Assembly (NCBI RefSeq): GCF_020921035.1
Contig: NC_063158.1
Coordinates: 24,042,178 to 24,106,177 of the forward strand
DNA from: Rhodamnia argentea
Lineage: Eukaryota; Streptophyta; Magnoliopsida; Myrtales; Myrtaceae
Length of the DNA stretch: 64,000 nucleotides
Reading direction: 5' to 3'
Shown: piece by piece, positions 35,652 through 57,829 of the stretch
Layout: each line of letters begins with the position of its first letter
Numbering within the stretch: the first letter of the stretch is position 1
Translations under genes and position numbers: made by a program
The notes under the pieces: generated by a model
Databases searched by the model: none
What the model was told of the DNA's origin: nothing
What the model saw: the letters and a program-made list of their open reading frames with translations, nothing else

Positions 35652-36168
35652 AGGAAGAATTACCAAAAAAAAAAATTATAAATCTATTGTAATTATGCCA
35701 ATTCAGTCAGCTGAAAAATTTTGTGAGGAAATAATTGATGAGAATGCTGACTATCTTACATGGCATGACCGATATCGACTTTGATAATTTTTAATGGTAT
35801 TTTAATTTTTTCAATATTTTTCATTTTTTCTTCATTTTCTTTCTTTTTTTTTTCTTCCCTTCTTCCTCTAGCCCATCAACACGCATCAATTGGCCAGAAG
35901 CAGGGGAAAAAAATAAAAATAAATGAACATAAATAAAAAATAAAATAAAAATTGAAAAAGTAAAGTATTATTAAAAATTATCCACGCCAACATCGATCAC
36001 GCTATCTAGAACGGCCGGCGTCCAGGCAAACATTTTATGGCCAAAATTAGCTGGATGAACCGAATTGGCACAGATGTAAAAGATCTAGAACTCAATTGAC
36101 CAAAAAAAAAGTTTATGACTGAATTGACATAATTGCAATAAGTTTGAAACTTTTTTGGCAATTTTATC
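35652..36168. mobile_element. MULE-type MITE, 9-bp target duplication
   Basis: Flanked by AATTTACAT at 35643-35651 and 36169-36177. Arms (GAATTACCAAAAA, ...TTTTTTGGCAATTTT) relate it to 6627-7188. The same insertion is present at 55841-56353, so it predates the block duplication. Confidence 0.75.
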
Positions 36169-37289
36169 AATTTACATGTGTGCAACAGATCTTGAAGAGA
36201 TATACTGTACGACTTGCCAAGGTACTAGCACTGTATAAATATTAGGCAATCAGAACAACAACCATCACCTTCGAGAGGCCGCCACCCCTCCCCCTCTCAA
36301 TACACCGTTCTATTTTTCCTTTTTTCTTGTAATATTCTTTCGGGTATGAATAATCTTATCTAAGCTTATCATCTCTCCCAAGCTGGGTTTTATCTAATTT
36401 AGAGTATTTATGAACGAAACATGTATGATTATATCCCATCCAGGGGCATTACCAAAATCCATCCTCAGTATTTCTATGATGCCAACAAAATTTTTACATA
36501 ATGAAAAAAATCTACAGGTTGTTCACGATTTTGAGGTACGACGGTCAATGATGAAATGTTTATTCTACTAATTAATTCACATCAAATCAAAATCATAAAT
36601 AGGGTGGGAGAGAACCACCTTTCCTTGTTGATTCCGTTGTGCTGTCCATGTCTACACGGGTCTACGCTTTTTTACCAAGTCAATTTTCCTACTTCTTTTT
36701 TACGTTTCCTCTTTGTTTGACAAAGTCAAATATTACGATTTCCATAGTCCAAATTCCATTTGAAATCTGAACCTACTTGTCGAAAGCTATTTCCTAAATT
36801 TTGAAACTTGAAATTTACACTACATATTCTAGAATTTAGAATCTACCCTATCACAGATTTCAAGATCAATTCCATGGCCTATCCAGGTTTCACTTATATT
36901 ATTAACTGAACGATTGCAGTAAATCATCAACTCTAATCACTTCCATTTGCTGCTATAATTCATTGACCACAACTCATTTGTTTTTTTATCAAAACCACAA
37001 CTCATATTTAAATACACAAATAATTGTAAAATATTAACAAAGTAAAAGTATCATCCATAGATACCGCTAGATATGGAAGCTCATACTAGTGTTTTCCAAT
37101 TGCACACTCATCATAAGGTGCCATAAAATACTGCAGGATAGCCCGAATACATAGAACAAGAAAAACACAAAAATTAGTTCCGGGTTTTGAATCTCGAGTT
37201 CTACCGGAATCTACCCCTTATAACCAAGTCCCCAATTTTTGAAACCTAGAACCTAAAATGCATACTCTGAAATCATGCTAACTTCTAGT

Positions 37290-37373
37290 TACCATGGAGC
37301 AAATGTGTTATCTAGTAATGGCATTGGTTCTGCTTCTGTTAATGATGTCGGGATTACTACGGTCAATGCATGA
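37290..37373 (+). pseudogene. Relic of RLK last exon (tail)
   Basis: Reads Y-H-G-A-N ... G-S-A-S-V-N-D-V-G-I-T-T-V-N-A then TGA. Nearly identical to the relics at 48398 and 57476. Followed by conserved 3' flank. Confidence 0.65.
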
Positions 37374-38135
37374 CAAGCAAGTTCACATTATTATCAGAAA
37401 GCCACTTCTAAAAACATTTGCATAGTACATACGTATGTTATGTTCTGAATGCAAGTACCTAATGTGAAACCGGAGCTTTGTCCAAAAGGGACTTAGAAAA
37501 ATCATGTGTGAATCGTATTCGAAACGTGGAACCGACGCCGGCAAATTAACATACTGAGGCTAGTGCGGATGAACATGTACTAGCCCCTCTTCTATTGAGC
37601 CTCAAATCTAAGAAATCCAAATCCCTTTCTCCATCACTTCATTCCACCATTTTTGGTGAGAAGCCCTGGTTAGGGTTTCTCCAAGTTGCCATCTCATCAA
37701 CCCTTCATGAACTACATAACTCGCGGTTGTGCTGATGGCATATGAAGGCGAGGCGACAACAAACAAATGAGGGACAAATGGATGACCGAGTGATCAAGGA
37801 AACTACTCGACCCGTTTCTGTTCTTTCTTTATTCCGTTGATTCCGAAAGCCTAAATCACCATCAAAGAAGGGAGAAAAGTATGAGCTTTGTTCTAGTTAG
37901 CAGGAAAAAATATAATAAAAGCTTTTAACACTAATAAGTGAAAATAAACCTTCTGCATCTGCAACTTGGATGCACAAACAGTAATTGTGATCAAATCAAA
38001 AGAATAAGGTTAATATGGTAGCTAAGTTCTGTCATATGAAAACAAGAATACTAGCCTACCATAAACGACTAATCAGGTTAGGGTTTCTCTAGGTTACCAC
38101 CTCATCCATCCTTCATAAACTACATGCTACACTAT

Positions 38136-38785
38136 CGGAGAAAATTATCAAAAAAATTCTGAAATTATTGTAATTATACCAATTCAGTCCTAAATCTTTT
38201 TTTTTTACCAATTAAGTCCTAAACACTTTGCATTTATGCCAATTAAGCTCATTTGACCGGTCGGTGTTGACATAGACAATTTTTTATAATACGTTAACAT
38301 ATTTTTTCAAATTTTTTTATATTTTTAATAAAAAATTTCCTGTCTTTTTCCTTTCTTTTCTTAGAGCCGGCAAGCCCTTACTCGGATCAAAGGGTTGCGA
38401 GCCCTCGCCGGCCATTGGGCTAGAGCCACGAGCCCTCACCAGCCGCGGTGAGACTCGTGGCCCTCAATCAACTACGAGCGAGGGCTCGTGACCCGCCCAG
38501 CTGTGACCAAGGGCTCGCGGCCCTCGCCTAGTAACGGGCGAAGGTCACCAGCTGCATCCTGCTAGCCCTAACAAAAAGAAAAGAAAAGAAAACGATAGGA
38601 AAAAAATTGCTAAAATCATAAAAATTATTTAGAAAAAATAAAAAATTATTCATGTCAACGCCGGTTGGTTAAATATACTGAATTGGTGCAAATGTAAAAT
38701 TTTTAGGATTCAGTTGGTAAAAAAAAAAATGTTGAAGACCGAATTGATACAATTGCAGTGAATTTATGACTTTTTGGTAATTCTC
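38136..38785. mobile_element. MULE-type MITE with GC-rich centre
   Basis: Starts CGGAGAAAATTATC and ends in TTTTTGGTAATTCTC. Flanks CTACACTAT (38127-38135) and CTACACGAT (38786-38794) differ at one base. The centre (about 38360-38570) is GC-rich and built of repeated CGAGCCCTC/GGGCTCG words. Its counterpart is at 61414-62070. Confidence 0.7.
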
Positions 38786-40311
38786 CTACACGATTGTGCT
38801 GATGACATATAACGGAGAGGCGACAATAAAGAAAATGAATGACTAAATGGACAACTAAGGAAAATAAACAACCGTAAATAGATTAGTGGAGTCTGTTCTT
38901 GGGGTTGCCTTTTTCTCACGCCACCTCGCATTGCCAAGGACTAACCATCGGTTCATCTTCGTCTCTTGACCCGTTTTTTTTTTTTTTTTCCTTTTTGCGG
39001 TCAGATTTCTTGATGTGTGATTGAACATCCTGTTTGACCTTTCCCGGTCAAAGTTACCTAACGAAGAGGAAAAAGTATGCTTTCCCGACGGGGCCAAATG
39101 GATGACCGAGTGATCAAGGCATCTCTCATCCGCTGTTATAAGTCCAACGAAAGGACACTACTCGACCCGTTTCTGTTCTTTCTTTATTTCGTTGATTCCG
39201 AAAGCCTAAATCACCATCAAAGAAGGGAGAAAAGTATGAGCTTTGTTCTAGTCAGCAGGATTGAATAGATGTCCATGTTTTTTTATTGCATGATCTTCTA
39301 GCGCAGTCAATCGGGTCATAGATTTGGTGATCCGGAACAATTGAGTGTACAAAATCAGAATCGGGTCTACTTACCCGGTGTTTATGCCCATTTCGGTCGC
39401 ACTAGTGTAAACTTAGTGGCTTTATTTAACTTCAGCCTGCCAAAAGAATCATCTTAAATATGGTAGCTGAGTTCTGCCACATGAAAACAAGAATACTAGC
39501 GTACCATAAAGGACTAGTTTGAAGAGGGTTCATAGGAAATCAAATGGCACATTTGACCTAGCCTTGAGTAAGTCCTGAGAAATGGACATTTTGGTGGAAG
39601 CCATTAGGCGTTTGGACTTCATAAAAGGCATGGGCAGAAAGAAAAATACACCTTTCGCTCTCTCTTGGCAACAACTGTAGTTAATGAGTCAACAGAGAGG
39701 ACTCTTCTTTTTTTCTCAGTTTCTGCAGTGAGCTTAGGAACAGAAGATTCAAGATTCGAACTCTCAGGCTCGACTAAGAGTTTCTGTGTCAAGATCGCAG
39801 CATTTGGAAACCGACGTGTTATCCATCTCCGTCACAACGGTTTGGAATGTCCAGCGCTCTTTAGGATGAGCAGCGTGCTCTTATCCTGGAACCCTCTTCT
39901 TTCACCTTAAACCGATTCAATGCGAAAGCAAATACACCTCAAGCAACTTCTTTCGACCACGTTGGTTAAAGGGATTAGGCTGCTGTGAAGGGAAAGGGGA
40001 GGAGAGGTGAGTCGCCAAGGTACGTGACCACTACTTCAATTTACATGAAGTACGATCGATTTTCTTGTTTCACGATCGAGAAATATTGACCGAAAATATG
40101 AAGCTTAGAAAGGATAACACAGGTGTTGCAGCTTGCACTCCATTTACATGGATGACCAAAAAGGTGACAATTACTTGCTTAAACTCACGGGAAAGGTGGA
40201 TCCTCACTAGTTAAGACCTCGACTACACTCCGTGGTACTTGAGGGATCATTCGGTCAGCCCCTTTTGTTGCCTCAGACATCATATCATAGTATCATCGAT
40301 AAAAAGACAAC

Positions 40312-43664
<3,353 letters not shown>

Positions 43665-44891
43665 TTGTGCCGTTCTCTCGCCCCTGGATTAGTTATAGAA
43701 ACACAAATTCACTTTGAAAACCTAGGAGTTCATGGAAGTATTGGGTACAGGAATTCCAAGGTGTATTGAGCCGGCAGAAGTCCTGAAGAGAAACGTTTGC
43801 ATGCCTCGGCTGTAAAATCGATATGGATTGCATAAGTTTGATATATTTTGGAAACTGCAAATTGCATGATGCTTCTTCTTTAGTTAACTTCGATATAATA
43901 AGATTGTAGATGAAGTTAGGTTATTCTCGTGATTTCATATGCATTATTGTACTAGGAGGAGTAAATCCATACAAAAAAAAAAAAATTCATGAGATCACTA
44001 CTTACTATTCTAAAAACTTAATATGTCGGACATATCCGTGGTAAGATATATTTAAATATTCTATCATTTCTCCTCATGCTTAGGTTGAAAATTGGCCAAG
44101 AGTGAGATTGGACAGTTGTAATAATTGAAGCAAATAAGGGCATCGAAAGAATTGAACTCCGAACCCCATGTTCTAATGTAATGTTACTATTTAGAGTCAA
44201 ATAGAAGATAACGACATGGTGGTGTGACCCTAATTGTGTTTGCCTGATATGTTTTTGCTAGAGTGACTTAACTACTTGAAGGATATAAATAAAAATGTAA
44301 ATATAGAAAGATGCATAACACTTATCAACTACATATTAATGCCAATCTCCTTTACGGAAATTGATATAGACCCTTGATGGGTTGTTGGATGCTTTATCAT
44401 GAAAGATGGGGTAGTACCCTAAGAAGCACACATACTTTTCGAAGTTTCTTTGTCATGTCCGACACTCTCCAACATGCGATTGATACGTGGTCGGTGCTCC
44501 AAACACGCTAACGATATGAGATTTCAGCATTCCGACATGCCATTTGGATACACACGGGGTCAATTTTAAGCATTTTCAATAAATTAGGAGTCATAGGTAA
44601 ATTTATCAAAAATATATATGTATTCAAGTCATATATCCAGCCACCCCAAAGTTAATACACCCAGCCAACCAAAAAAAAAAAAACTAATCGTGAAGCCCTA
44701 ATAAAAGAAGAAGAAAAAAGTCACCGCTAATATTTTTGTATATACATGATATATGTTTAATATATGTCTCCCAACATGTCGAATCTCTATATTTTTTTGG
44801 AAATGATATGTCGGCGTGTCATGTCTCGTGTCGGTGTCGGTGTTGATGCTACTTAGGTGGTAGCCATGCTTATCCTCTTGCTTTTGCTTTA

Positions 44892-45364
44892 GGGTTAATG
44901 CTTTGAAAAACCCCATACTGGTATATTTATGACAAATTTACTCCAAATTAATTTTTTTTCCCACCAAAAATCTCAAATTGATACAACTGTGATAAATTTA
45001 CCCTAAATTAATATTTTGACCACAAAAAAAAATTTCAAACTGGTACATATATAACAAATTTACCCTTCATAAGCTTTCGTAAAATAGAGTTAATGACACG
45101 AAAAACTTCAAATTGATACATTTATGATCAATGGGGAGTAAAAAACCCCAAACTGATAAATCCGTTAAGCGCCACATGTCATCTAAGTCAACAATTTGAC
45201 GGTAAAATTAACGGAAACTAATGGGGGCAAATTTATAACATATTTATCAAAATGGTATAAATTTATCACAAATATATCAGTTTAGGATCTTTTGTGGTCC
45301 AAAAATTAGTTCGGGGTAAATTTATCACAAGTGTATCGGTTTAGGATTTTTCTTGGTATTAGGC
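44892..45364. mobile_element. Foldback MITE, second copy
   Basis: Same family as 13197-13698: starts GGGTTAATGCTTTGAAAAA, ends in the inverse of a GCCTAATACCAAGAAAAA end, with internal AAATTTATCACAA / TTGTGATAAATTT words in both orientations. Ends approximate. Confidence 0.6.
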
Positions 45365-46139
45365 TTTTGTTTTAAATTCAATAACATTTCTCACTTAATC
45401 CAAAATTAGAATACATATATATCCTGTGGTTGGTTTTCTCTTAATTTATTGTCTTACATAGTTGTTCTTTTATATCCTTACTTCTTCTTATCGACTTACC
45501 CTTTTCTTATTATATGCTTGAAATTATATTTCATTTCATATTATATAGTCATAAACGAATATTTATAATCATAACTTGCGTAAACTTAATACAATTTACA
45601 ATAGAACTTACTTTTAATTGGATTGATTACTTTGATTAGTATTTGGATATAGGCGTGACTGAACTATTTCATAGTTACTTTAATCGTTCATAGTTATTCT
45701 CCTCTTGTATCTGGCCTCCAGATCTCGAGAGTTTATGGTTTCAGAGCGAATATATATAGTTAGCAATTTGATAGAAACTTGGCAAGTGGCTTTTCCGACA
45801 TGGCTTAAGGAAAAGGCAGGCGCAAATCTTCTGGAGATTAGAAAGCGGAAAAAGGTTAATCATCAAGCATGGAAAACGAGAAAAAAAAAGGCTGAAATTG
45901 ACTTAAATAAAGTCATTGGCGTGCAAGACAATAAAGCTAAACCAAACCCCAAGAAAAAAAAAATCTAAAATCAATTGGACCTACATCAACGGCCCAACTA
46001 CCACACCACTAGAATATTTCACTTGTCGTGTCGTGGATCGCGTTCTAAACTTTATTTTCTTATTTTTTAAAATTTTTTAGGGCCACATCAGCTGGGCCCC
46101 CCTCCGTTTCGTGGTTCCTTTCCTCACTTGGTGAAATCT

Positions 46140-46890
46140 TACCCGAAGGTCAAGTAGGATTCCTAAGCCAAACGACTAAACTAGCTATAACATCGCAAAA
46201 TTGAGAATCATCCAAGACAACTAAACATATCTCACATCAACGGTAGATTTCAGAATCCTACCAAAGCAAACACGATTCTCATAGATAGTAAGATCTCGGA
46301 ATCATATCCAAAGCATCTATACCACAAACATCATTCACCGGAATTCAACACTCGCATCCGTAATTATAAAAAGTATAGCAGTAAGGATGGAGATTTACTT
46401 GCCTCGACTAAGCGAGATATCAACAAACGATCGGACGGACGAACAAACGAACGGATGGCCGGACAAACGGCTAGGTTGGCCACGATAACCAAGGGCGGTC
46501 GTGGGTAGGGCACCAAACAAAGGCAGCGGATGATGCTAGGGTGGCGTGGAGAGTGCAGCGGTGGCGCTTGAGGCGCACGGTGGTCGGATGACCAAGGGCG
46601 ATCGGACGGTGATCTACGTTCCAGCAAAGTAACGACGGAGATTTCCGACAAGAGGCGACAGAATGAATTGACGTCGATTTTCATTTATAATAGGTCGATC
46701 GGCTTAGACCGGTAAGCTTACAATCGGCGGCTTGCGGTAGAGTTAGCTTATGACGAGTTAACGGCCTCGGCGGCTTGCGGCTAAACCGGACGGTGACACA
46801 TGTCAAGCACGTAACACGTGTCTCGAGTGCGTCGCCCGCGGCTGCCACGTAGCAAACCGCCTTAACATGTACCGACACGTGGCCCCAACA
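46140..46890. other. Unidentified insert replacing part of the spacer
   Basis: Relative to the homologous spacers, this segment replaces the part between the 3' flank and the MITE, including the MITE's left end. GC content is higher than around it. The minus strand would start TGTTGGGGCCACGTG at 46890, which looks like an LTR start, but no matching end or target duplication was found. The 106-codon ORF on the minus strand has no recognised domain. Confidence 0.4.
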
Positions 46891-47261
46891 CTAACGTTGA
46901 TAATTTTGTATTGTATTTAAATTTTCTCGATATTTTCCTTTTTTTTCTTCATTTTTTTCTTCCGTTCTTCCTCTAGCTCATCAACAAGCGTCAACTGGCC
47001 AGAAGCAAGGAAGAAAAAAAAGAAAAGGAATAAAAATATAAAATAAAATAAAATTTTAAAAATAGTATTAAAATTTATCTATGTCGGTGCCGATCACGTC
47101 ACATAGGGATGGCGTCCATGTAAACATTTTATGGTGAAAATTAACCGGATTTACTGAATTGGCACAAATGTAAAATGTTTAGAACTCAATTGACAAAAAA
47201 AAAATTAGGAATGAATTAACACAATTGAAATAGGTTTAAGATTTTTTTTTGTAATTTTATC
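46891..47261. mobile_element. Truncated MULE-type MITE
   Basis: Matches the right two thirds of the element at 35652-36168 and ends at the same point before AATTTACAA (47262-47270). Its left end is lost at the junction with the unidentified insert. Confidence 0.6.
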
Positions 47262-48397
47262 AATTTACAAGTGTACAACAGATCATGAAGAGATATACCG
47301 TACAACTTTCCAAGGTACCGGTACTGTATAAAGATTAGGCAATTGGAACAACGACCATCGCCTTCGAGAGGCCGCCACCTCTCCCCCTCTCAATACACCA
47401 TTCTATTTTTCTGTTTTTATTGTAATATTCTTTCAGGTGCGAATAATCTTATCTAAGCTTATCATCTCTCCCAAGCTGGGTTTTATCTAATTTGGAGTAC
47501 TTATGAACAAAACATGTATGATTATATCCCATCAAGGGACATTACCAAAATCCATCCTCAGTTTTTCTATGATGCCAACAAAATTTTTACATAATGAAAA
47601 AAATCTGCAAGTTGAACTTATCCACGATTTTGAGGTACGACGGTTGATGATGAAATGTTTATTCTTCTAATTAATTCGCATCAAATCAATATCATAAATA
47701 GGGTGGGAGAGAACCTCCTTTCCGTGTTGATTCCGTTGTGCTCTCCATGTCTACGCGGGGTCTAAAAAAGCGACCTTTTACCAAGTCAATTTTCCTTCCT
47801 CTTTTTTATGTTTCCTCTTTTTTGACCAATTCAAATATTGCGATTTCCATAGTCCAAATTCCATTTGAAATCTGAACCTACTCGTCGAAAGCTATTCCCT
47901 AAATTTTGAAACTTGAAACTTACACTATATATCCTAGAATTTAGAATCTACCCTATCACAGATTTCAAGATCGGTTCCATGACCTATCCAGGTTTCACTT
48001 ATACTCTTAAGCGAACGATTGCAATAAATTATCAACTCTAATAATCTCCATTTGTTGCTACAATTCACTAACCACAACTCATATTTTTTTTTTTTTGTCA
48101 AAACCACAACTCATATTTAAATACATGAATAATTGTAAAATATTAACAAAGTAAAAATATCAGCCATATATCATGCTAGATTGGACGCTCATACTAGTGT
48201 TTTCAAATTACACATTCATCATGAGGTGCCATAAAATACTGCAAGATCGCCCGAATACATAGAACAAGAAAAACACAAAAACTTGTTCCAGGTTTCGAAT
48301 CCCGAGTTCTACTAGAATCTACCCCTTTGAACCAATTCCCCAATTTTTGAAACCTAAAACTTGCAATGCATACTCTGGAATCATGCTAACTTCTAGT

Positions 48398-48481
48398 TAC
48401 CATGGAGCGAATATGTTATCTAGTAAGGGCATTGGTTCTGCTTCTGTTAATGATGTCGGGATTACTACGGTCAATGCATGA
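48398..48481 (+). pseudogene. Relic of RLK last exon (tail)
   Basis: Same relic as 37290-37373, ending N-A-stop, with a few substitutions. Marks a third copy of this spacer segment. Confidence 0.6.
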
Positions 48482-49093
48482 TAAGCAAGTTTACATTATT
48501 ATCACAAAGCCACTTCTAAAAAGATTTGTATAGTACATATGTATGTTAACTTGTGAATGCAAATACCTGATGCGAAACTGTAGCTTTGTCCAAAAGGGAC
48601 TTAGAAAAATCATGCGTAAATTGTGTTCGAAACATCGAACCGACACCGGCATATTAACATACTGAGGCGAGTGCGAATGAACATGCTCTAACCCCTCTTC
48701 TTTTGAGCCTCAAATCCAAGAAATCCAAATCCCTTTCTCCATCACTTCCTTCCACCATTTTTGGTGCGAAGCCCTGGTTAGGGTTTCTCCAAGTTGCCAT
48801 CTCATCAACCCTTCATGAACTACATGACTCCCGATTGTGCTGATGGCGTATGAAGGCGAGGCGACAACAAACAAATGAGGGACAAATGGATGACCGAGTG
48901 ATCAAGGAAACTACTCGACCCGTTTCTGTTCTTTCTTTATTTCGTTGATTCCGAAAGCCTAAATCACCATCAAAGAAGGGAGAAAAGTATGAGCTTTGTT
49001 CTAGTTAGCAGGATTGAATAGATGTCCATGTTTTTTGATTGCATGATCTTCTAGCGCGGTCAATCAGGTCATAGATTTGGTGATCCGGACCAG

Positions 49094-55065
<5,972 letters not shown>

Positions 55066-55840
55066 TTTGCCACTCTCTTAGCCCTTGATTAATCAAACAA
55101 CACAAATTCACTCTAAAATCTATCGCAATAGTTCTCGAGACTTTGCCGAACTCGGCATCGACCTGTAATCCTATTTGTTAGAACCTGGAATCATAATGTT
55201 TGGTATAAGTAATAGGCAGGCGCAAATCTTCCAGAGATTAGAAGGCAGTTAATCATTAAGCTGAAATCGACTTAGACAATGAAGTTAATTTAAAACAAAA
55301 AATATAAAAAAAGGAATCAATTTGATTTAAACGGACGGCCCAACTACCTTACCACTAGAATTTTATAACCATTGATTGTGTGGTGCCACGTCAGCCGGTC
55401 CCTTTCGTATTTTTTACTTACTTGGGTAACCTTAACAAGAGGTTGAGATCGTTGAAGTAGTCCATATGTTTCTGTACACCTTGAGCCATCACTTTCTTGA
55501 CAGCTGGCAACATGATTGGTATACACTAAAGCTAAGTCGCTGGATAGTCTACCGTGTAATCCCTCGATTTTTAGTTTGTTTAATGTAATTTACAAAACTA
55601 TTTGAGCTATCATATGGTATGCATCCTAATCAATCTTTTTGCTTTTGAATTTCGCATACCTGCTTCTTTAATTAGTGCCCGGCATTTCTGTAAGTCATTG
55701 TCACATGATGTGGTCATCACTTAAGAGACCTTCTCTCTATGACTGATTTCGCTTGACCACAATGGCATAAGCGTGGTCACTACGGTAATCACCTCATGAT
55801 TTTCCCCTTGAGGAACACAACCACCACTACCAATTTACAT

Positions 55841-56353
55841 AGGAAGAATTACCAAAAAAAAAATTATAAATCTATTGTAACTATGCCAATTCAATCAATT
55901 CGAAAATTTTGACAGGAAATAATTGATGAGAATGCTGACTATCATACGTGGCACGACCGATACCGACGTTGATAATTTTTTATGGTATTTTAATTTTTTC
56001 AATATTTTTCATTTTTTCTTCATTTTCTTTCTTTGTTTTTTCTTCCCTTCTTCCTCTAGCCCATCAACATGCATCAATTGGCCAGAAACAGGGGCAAAAA
56101 AAGAAAGAAAGGGAAATAAATAAAAAATAAAATAAAAATTCAAAAAGTAAAATATTATTAATAATAATCCACGTCAGCATCGCCCACGCTATCTAGAACA
56201 TTTGGCGTCCAAGTAAACATTTTATGGTCAAAATTAGCCGAATGAACCGAATTGACACGGATGTAAAAGATTTAGAACTCAATTGACAAAAAAAAAATTA
56301 TGATTGAATTGACATAATTGCGATAAGTTTGAGACTTTTTTGGCAATTTTATC
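55841..56353. mobile_element. MULE-type MITE (duplicate of 35652-36168)
   Basis: Same ends and the same AATTTACAT target duplication (55832-55840, 56354-56362). Shared with D1 by block duplication, not by a new insertion. Confidence 0.75.
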
Positions 56354-57475
56354 AATTTACATGTGTGCAACAGATCTTGAAGAGATATACCGTGCGACTT
56401 GCCAATGTACTGGTACTGTATAAAGATTAGGCATTCGGAACAACAACCATCACCTTCGAGAGGCCGCCACCCCTCCCCCTCTCAATACACCGTTCTAGTT
56501 TTCCTTTTTTCTTGTAATATTCTTTGGGGTACGAATAATCTTATCTAAGCTTATCATCTCTCCCAAGCTGGGTTTTATCTAATTTAGAGTATTTATGAAC
56601 GAAACATGTCTGATTATATCCCATCCAGGGGCATTACCAAAATCCATCCTCAGTTTTTCTATGATGTCAACAAAATTTTTACATAATGAAAAAAATCTAC
56701 AGGTTGTTCACGATTTTGAGGTACGACGATCAATGATGAAATGTTTATTCTACTAATTAATTCGCATCAAATCAAAATCATAAATAGGGTGTGAGAGAAC
56801 CACCTTTCCTTGTTGATTCCGTTGTGCTATCCATGTCTACACGGGTCTATGCTTTTTTACCAAGTCAATTTTCCCACTTCTTTTTTACGTTTCCTCTTTG
56901 TTTGACAAAGTCAAATATTACGATTTCCATAGTCCAAGTTCCATTTGAAATCTGAACCTACTCGTCGAAAGCTATTCCCTATATTTTGAAACTTGAAATT
57001 TACACTACATATTCTAGAATTTAGAATCTATCCTATCACGGATTTCGGGATCAATTCCATGGCCTATCCAGGTTTCACTTATATTATTAACTGAACGATT
57101 ACAGTAAATCATCAACTCTAATCACCTCCATTTGCTGCTATAATTCATTGACCACAACTCATATTTTTTTTTTATCAAAACCACAACTCATATTTAAATA
57201 CACAAATAATTGTAAAATATTAACAAAGTAAAAGTATCATCCATAGATATCGCTAGATATGGAAGCTCATACTAGTATTTTCAAATTACACACTCATCAT
57301 AAGGTGCCATAAAATACCGCAGGATAGCCTGAATACATAGAACAAGAAAAACACAAAAACTTGTTCTAGGTTTCGAATCTCGAGTTCTACCGGAATCTAC
57401 CCCTTATAACCAAGTCCCTAATTTTTGAAACCTAGAACCTACAATGCATACTTCGAAATCATGCTAACTTCTAGT

Positions 57476-57559
57476 TACCATGGAGCGAATGTGTTATCTA
57501 GTAATGGCATTGGTTCTGCTTCTATTAATGATGTCGGGATTACTACGGTCAATGCATGA
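57476..57559 (+). pseudogene. Relic of RLK last exon (tail)
   Basis: Duplicate of the relic at 37290-37373, with the same N-A-stop end and the same flanks. Confidence 0.65.
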
Positions 57560-57829
57560 CAAGCAAGTTTACATTATTATTAGAAAGCCACTTCTAAAAA
57601 GATTTGCATAGTACATATGTATGTTAAGTTCTGAATGCAAGTACCTAATGTGAAACCGTAGCTTTGTCCAAAAGGGACTTAGAAAAATCATGTGTAAATC
57701 GTATTCGAAACGTGGAACCGACGCCGGAAAATTAACATACCGAGGCTAGTGCGGATGAACATGTACTAGCCCCTCTTCTATTGAGCTTCAAATCCAAGAA
57801 ATCCAAATCCCTTTCTCCATCACTTCCTT

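Larger units (their letters stand above)
34106..40311. other. Spacer between copies 3 and 4 (duplicated block D1)
   Basis: Begins with the copy 3 3' flank and ends with the copy 4 upstream region. It matches 55066-63551 throughout. With the hAT insert and its target duplication removed it is about 5355 bases. It contains MITEs (35652, 38136), a relic exon (37290) and, within itself, two copies of an RLK upstream fragment (about 37620-37920 and 38790-39270). No functional gene. Confidence 0.7.
43665..49093. other. Spacer between copies 4 and 5
   Basis: 43665-45700 is mostly AT-rich and unique in the window, apart from a repeat near 44740-44850 and a foldback at 44892-45364. 45810-46130 resembles the 3' flank after copies 2, 3 and 5. 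46140-46890 is an unexplained insert. From 46891 to 49089 it follows blocks D1/D2 (MITE end, relic exon, upstream flank). No functional gene seen. Confidence 0.6.

Noticed and set aside
39077-39268. 63-codon ORF repeated at 26489 and 62362
   Set aside because: Part of the duplicated RLK upstream block. Related fragments near 37780, 48890 and 61060 have an internal deletion, and no domain is recognised. Could be an old gene relic, but not supportable.
46364-46684. 106-codon minus-strand ORF
   Set aside because: No domain, and it lies in the unidentified insert at 46140-46890.
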